64,000 nt of DNA, taken from contig NZ_JAPFQO010000011.1 of assembly GCF_026241195.1 (NCBI RefSeq), positions 1 to 64,000 of the forward strand, in the 5' to 3' direction. Positions 62,501 through 64,000 of the stretch are shown one piece after another. How positions within the stretch are numbered: position 1 is the first letter of the stretch; each line of letters starts with the position of its first letter. This DNA comes from Pontibacter anaerobius. Its GTDB lineage: Bacteria > Bacteroidota > Bacteroidia > Cytophagales > Hymenobacteraceae. The notes beneath the pieces are model-generated. The model did no database searches, was not told the DNA's origin, and worked only from the letters and a program-made list of their open reading frames with translations. A program made the position numbers and the translations under genes.

Positions 62501-63214
62501 CTATCTTCTTGTAAAAGGAACGTTAAACCCTACCCGTATCACCGGGTTACTATAGGGGTTTATAGGGTCATCGTTCCCATTATACAGCAGCAGCATATCA
62601 AAATACCCGTTATTGGAGAAACGCTGGCGGTAGCCAATTCCAATCATAGGTATGGTTAAGGCTGTGCGGTCAATATGCCGTCTTCCGGTCACGTCATAGT
62701 AAGGTACTGCTACACTTAACACCTCTGCCTCAGCATGAGCTAGTACTGCACCATCTCCAATATTGAACATCTCAAGTTGCGCAAGCCCGCGACCCCCATA
62801 GTGGTGCAGGTTAAAGCCCTCGCCGCTCTCGTAGTGGTACACACCGCCCACACCCGCATACAGCTTCGGTGTAAGGGCATAGCTTATGGTTGGCAATAAC
62901 GAGATGCTGGTGTAAGTGCCAAATTGCAGGCCAAAGCTTCCGCCAAAGTATAACCTGTCGATAAAACGCAGCTGCTCCTCGGGTTGCGCTTCCCTTTCCT
63001 GCTGTTGCACTACCTCCGGTTCCGGCTCCGGCTGTTCTCTTACCCGTGGCTGCGGTCGTGGCCTTGGCTGCTCCACAGGGGCAGGAGGCCCGGTAGGCAG
63101 TTCCGGTTTGCGGTAGGTGGTGTCAGGCACCTGTGCAGCGGCCCCTGTGCTTGCAAACAGTACAAACAAAAGCGGCAACAAAAGAGGAGTAAGGTGGCGC
63201 GAAGGCGTCAGCAT
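62501..63214 (-). CDS. secreted proline-rich protein with outer-membrane beta-barrel-like domain
   Basis: The protein has 237 residues. The signal peptide is LLLPLLFVLFASTGAAAQ, residues 10-27. A 50-residue Pro/Arg/Glu/Gln-rich linker follows (about 32-80: RPRPQPRVREQPEPEPE). The C-terminal 155 residues alternate in beta-strand fashion with aromatic ends (LYFGGSFGLQFGTYTSISLLPTISY; KLYAGVGGVYHYESGEG; VIRVGFNVPF), like a small eight-stranded outer-membrane barrel of the OmpA/PorT-like sort. The function is unknown. It is 31 bp downstream of the ABC-F gene, so it may share its transcript. Confidence 0.6.
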   Translation of the reverse strand: MLTPSRHLTPLLLPLLFVLFASTGAAAQVPDTTYRKPELPTGPPAPVEQPRPRPQPRVREQPEPEPEVVQQQEREAQPEEQLRFIDRLYFGGSFGLQFGTYTSISLLPTISYALTPKLYAGVGGVYHYESGEGFNLHHYGGRGLAQLEMFNIGDGAVLAHAEAEVLSVAVPYYDVTGRRHIDRTALTIPMIGIGYRQRFSNNGYFDMLLLYNGNDDPINPYSNPVIRVGFNVPFTRR

Positions 63215-63245
63215 AGTTCTGCAGGTATAGTTTTTAACTTGTCCT

Positions 63246-64000
63246 TTATACTACGGCCGTGGCATACATTTTTTTGCGCAGTTCCTTTATCGCTTCATCC
63301 GACAGGTACTCCTCATAGGTCATGCGCTTATCAATAATGCCATTCGGCGTAAGCTCTATTATACGGTTAGCAATGGTATCCACAAACTGTAAGTCGTGCG
63401 ACGAGAACAGGATAGTGCCGTCAAAATCGCGCAGCGAGTTGTTCAGAGCCTGGATCGACTCCAGGTCCAGGTGGTTTGTCGGCTCATCGAACACCAGCAC
63501 GTTGCCAGACTGAAGCATCATTCTGGAGAACATGCAGCGTACTTTCTCGCCACCCGACAGTACGTTAGCCTTCTTGAGAGACTCCTCTCCGGAGAACAAC
63601 ATACGGCCCAGGAAGCCGCGGATAAAGCTCTCGTCTTTCTCCGTAGAATACTGGCGTAACCAGTCCACCAGGTTCAGGTCAGTATCGAAGAACTCCTGGT
63701 TATCTTTCGGGAAGAAAGAAGATGTAATGGTCGTGCCCCACTTAAACTCTCCACTGTCAGGCTTCTCTTCATCAAAAAGAATCTTAAAGAAAGTAGAAGC
63801 GGCGATATCGTTACGGCCGATAACGGCAATCTTATCACCTTTGTCAACCATAAAGCTGATGTCCGTAAAGATCGGCTGCCCTTCTACATACTTACTCAGG
63901 TTCTCTACGTTCAGGATCTGGTTACCTGCCTCGCGCTCTGGTTTAAAAGCGATGTACGGGTATTTACGTGATGAAGGTTGGATATCCTCAACGGTAAGCT
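63246..64000 (-). CDS. ABC-F family ATPase, C-terminal part (window-truncated)
   Basis: The reading is open to the window end, giving about 250 C-terminal residues. They comprise the linker (LTVEDIQPSSRKYPYIAFKP) and the second nucleotide-binding domain of a ribosome-associated ABC-F protein. Signature LSGGEKVR, Walker B VLVFDEPTNHLDLES and the switch SSHDLQFV are intact. The Walker A region reads GRNDIAAST where GxxGxGKST is expected, so the lysine is missing. YbiT-like ABC-F proteins of Bacteroidota show such a site, so this is probably a family trait. The role is likely translation-factor-like; no antibiotic resistance is implied by what is visible. Confidence 0.85.
   Translation of the reverse strand, partial: LTVEDIQPSSRKYPYIAFKPEREAGNQILNVENLSKYVEGQPIFTDISFMVDKGDKIAVIGRNDIAASTFFKILFDEEKPDSGEFKWGTTITSSFFPKDNQEFFDTDLNLVDWLRQYSTEKDESFIRGFLGRMLFSGEESLKKANVLSGGEKVRCMFSRMMLQSGNVLVFDEPTNHLDLESIQALNNSLRDFDGTILFSSHDLQFVDTIANRIIELTPNGIIDKRMTYEEYLSDEAIKELRKKMYATAVV

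Noticed and set aside
1..64000. CRISPR arrays, tRNA and rRNA genes
   Set aside because: No regularly spaced repeats were seen, and I recognised no tRNA cloverleaf or rRNA sequence; the attachment site is mnmE and not a tRNA gene.

Overview
The window looks like a chromosomal segment of an aerobic Bacteroidota bacterium of the Cytophagales/Hymenobacteraceae type; Pontibacter is my best guess. The guess rests on the protein families, weak ribosome binding sites and many AGTATA-type words in the core regions. It is inference, not a database result. Most core genes lie on the minus strand. A large, visibly AT-richer island interrupts them.

Left flank (1-8.9 kb). One minus-strand operon encodes a cysteine-free sulfide:quinone-oxidoreductase-like flavoprotein, a TolC-type outer membrane factor, an RND adaptor, an RND permease, a PII-like small protein and a DUF2892 membrane protein. 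A separate DUF6132 gene follows. CRP/FNR-type palindromes precede both the operon and the DUF6132 gene, which suggests one regulon. Decayed transposase pieces follow.

Island (about 8.92-50.57 kb). A copy of the last codons of mnmE (K-F-C-I-G-K-stop) lies at 8915-8934, and the intact mnmE 3' end lies at 50553. GGGTAACAAAA-type motifs sit just inside both ends, and a complete tyrosine integrase is the last gene before mnmE. This is the layout of an island integrated into the 3' end of mnmE. The cargo is mostly DNA defence: a DUF4365 protein; a broken SRAP gene; a 1539-aa sacsin-type ATPase with a C-terminal PD-(D/E)XK (DUF3883-like) domain; a protein of unknown function; an HNH nuclease; and a DNA phosphorothioation system. 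That system is an XRE regulator with dptF, dptG, dptH and dndA on the plus strand, converging on dndC, dndD and dndE on the minus strand. A DUF262/DUF1524 protein lies between the two halves, and no dndB is present. Next comes a back-to-back pair made of an 1793-aa S1 plus sacsin-type ATPase and an SF1 helicase-like ATPase, which I cannot assign to a named system. The right 8 kb of the island carries mobility and maintenance genes: a short recombinase, SymE, a stand-alone RNase H1 hybrid-binding domain, a TPR protein, a phage gene II/X-type Rep protein, two excisionase-like HTH proteins, a protein of unknown function and the integrase.

Right flank (50.55-64 kb). mnmE; a thioredoxin-like lipoprotein; a Mn/Zn/Fe-type ABC importer whose first permease is fused to a DtxR-type domain, with its own DtxR regulator; fabH; a glycosyltransferase; dapD; a 3-hydroxyacyl-CoA dehydrogenase; two tandem 50-residue membrane proteins; a proline-rich secreted protein; and the C-terminal part of an ABC-F ATPase cut by the window end. 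I saw no rRNA, tRNA or CRISPR array.
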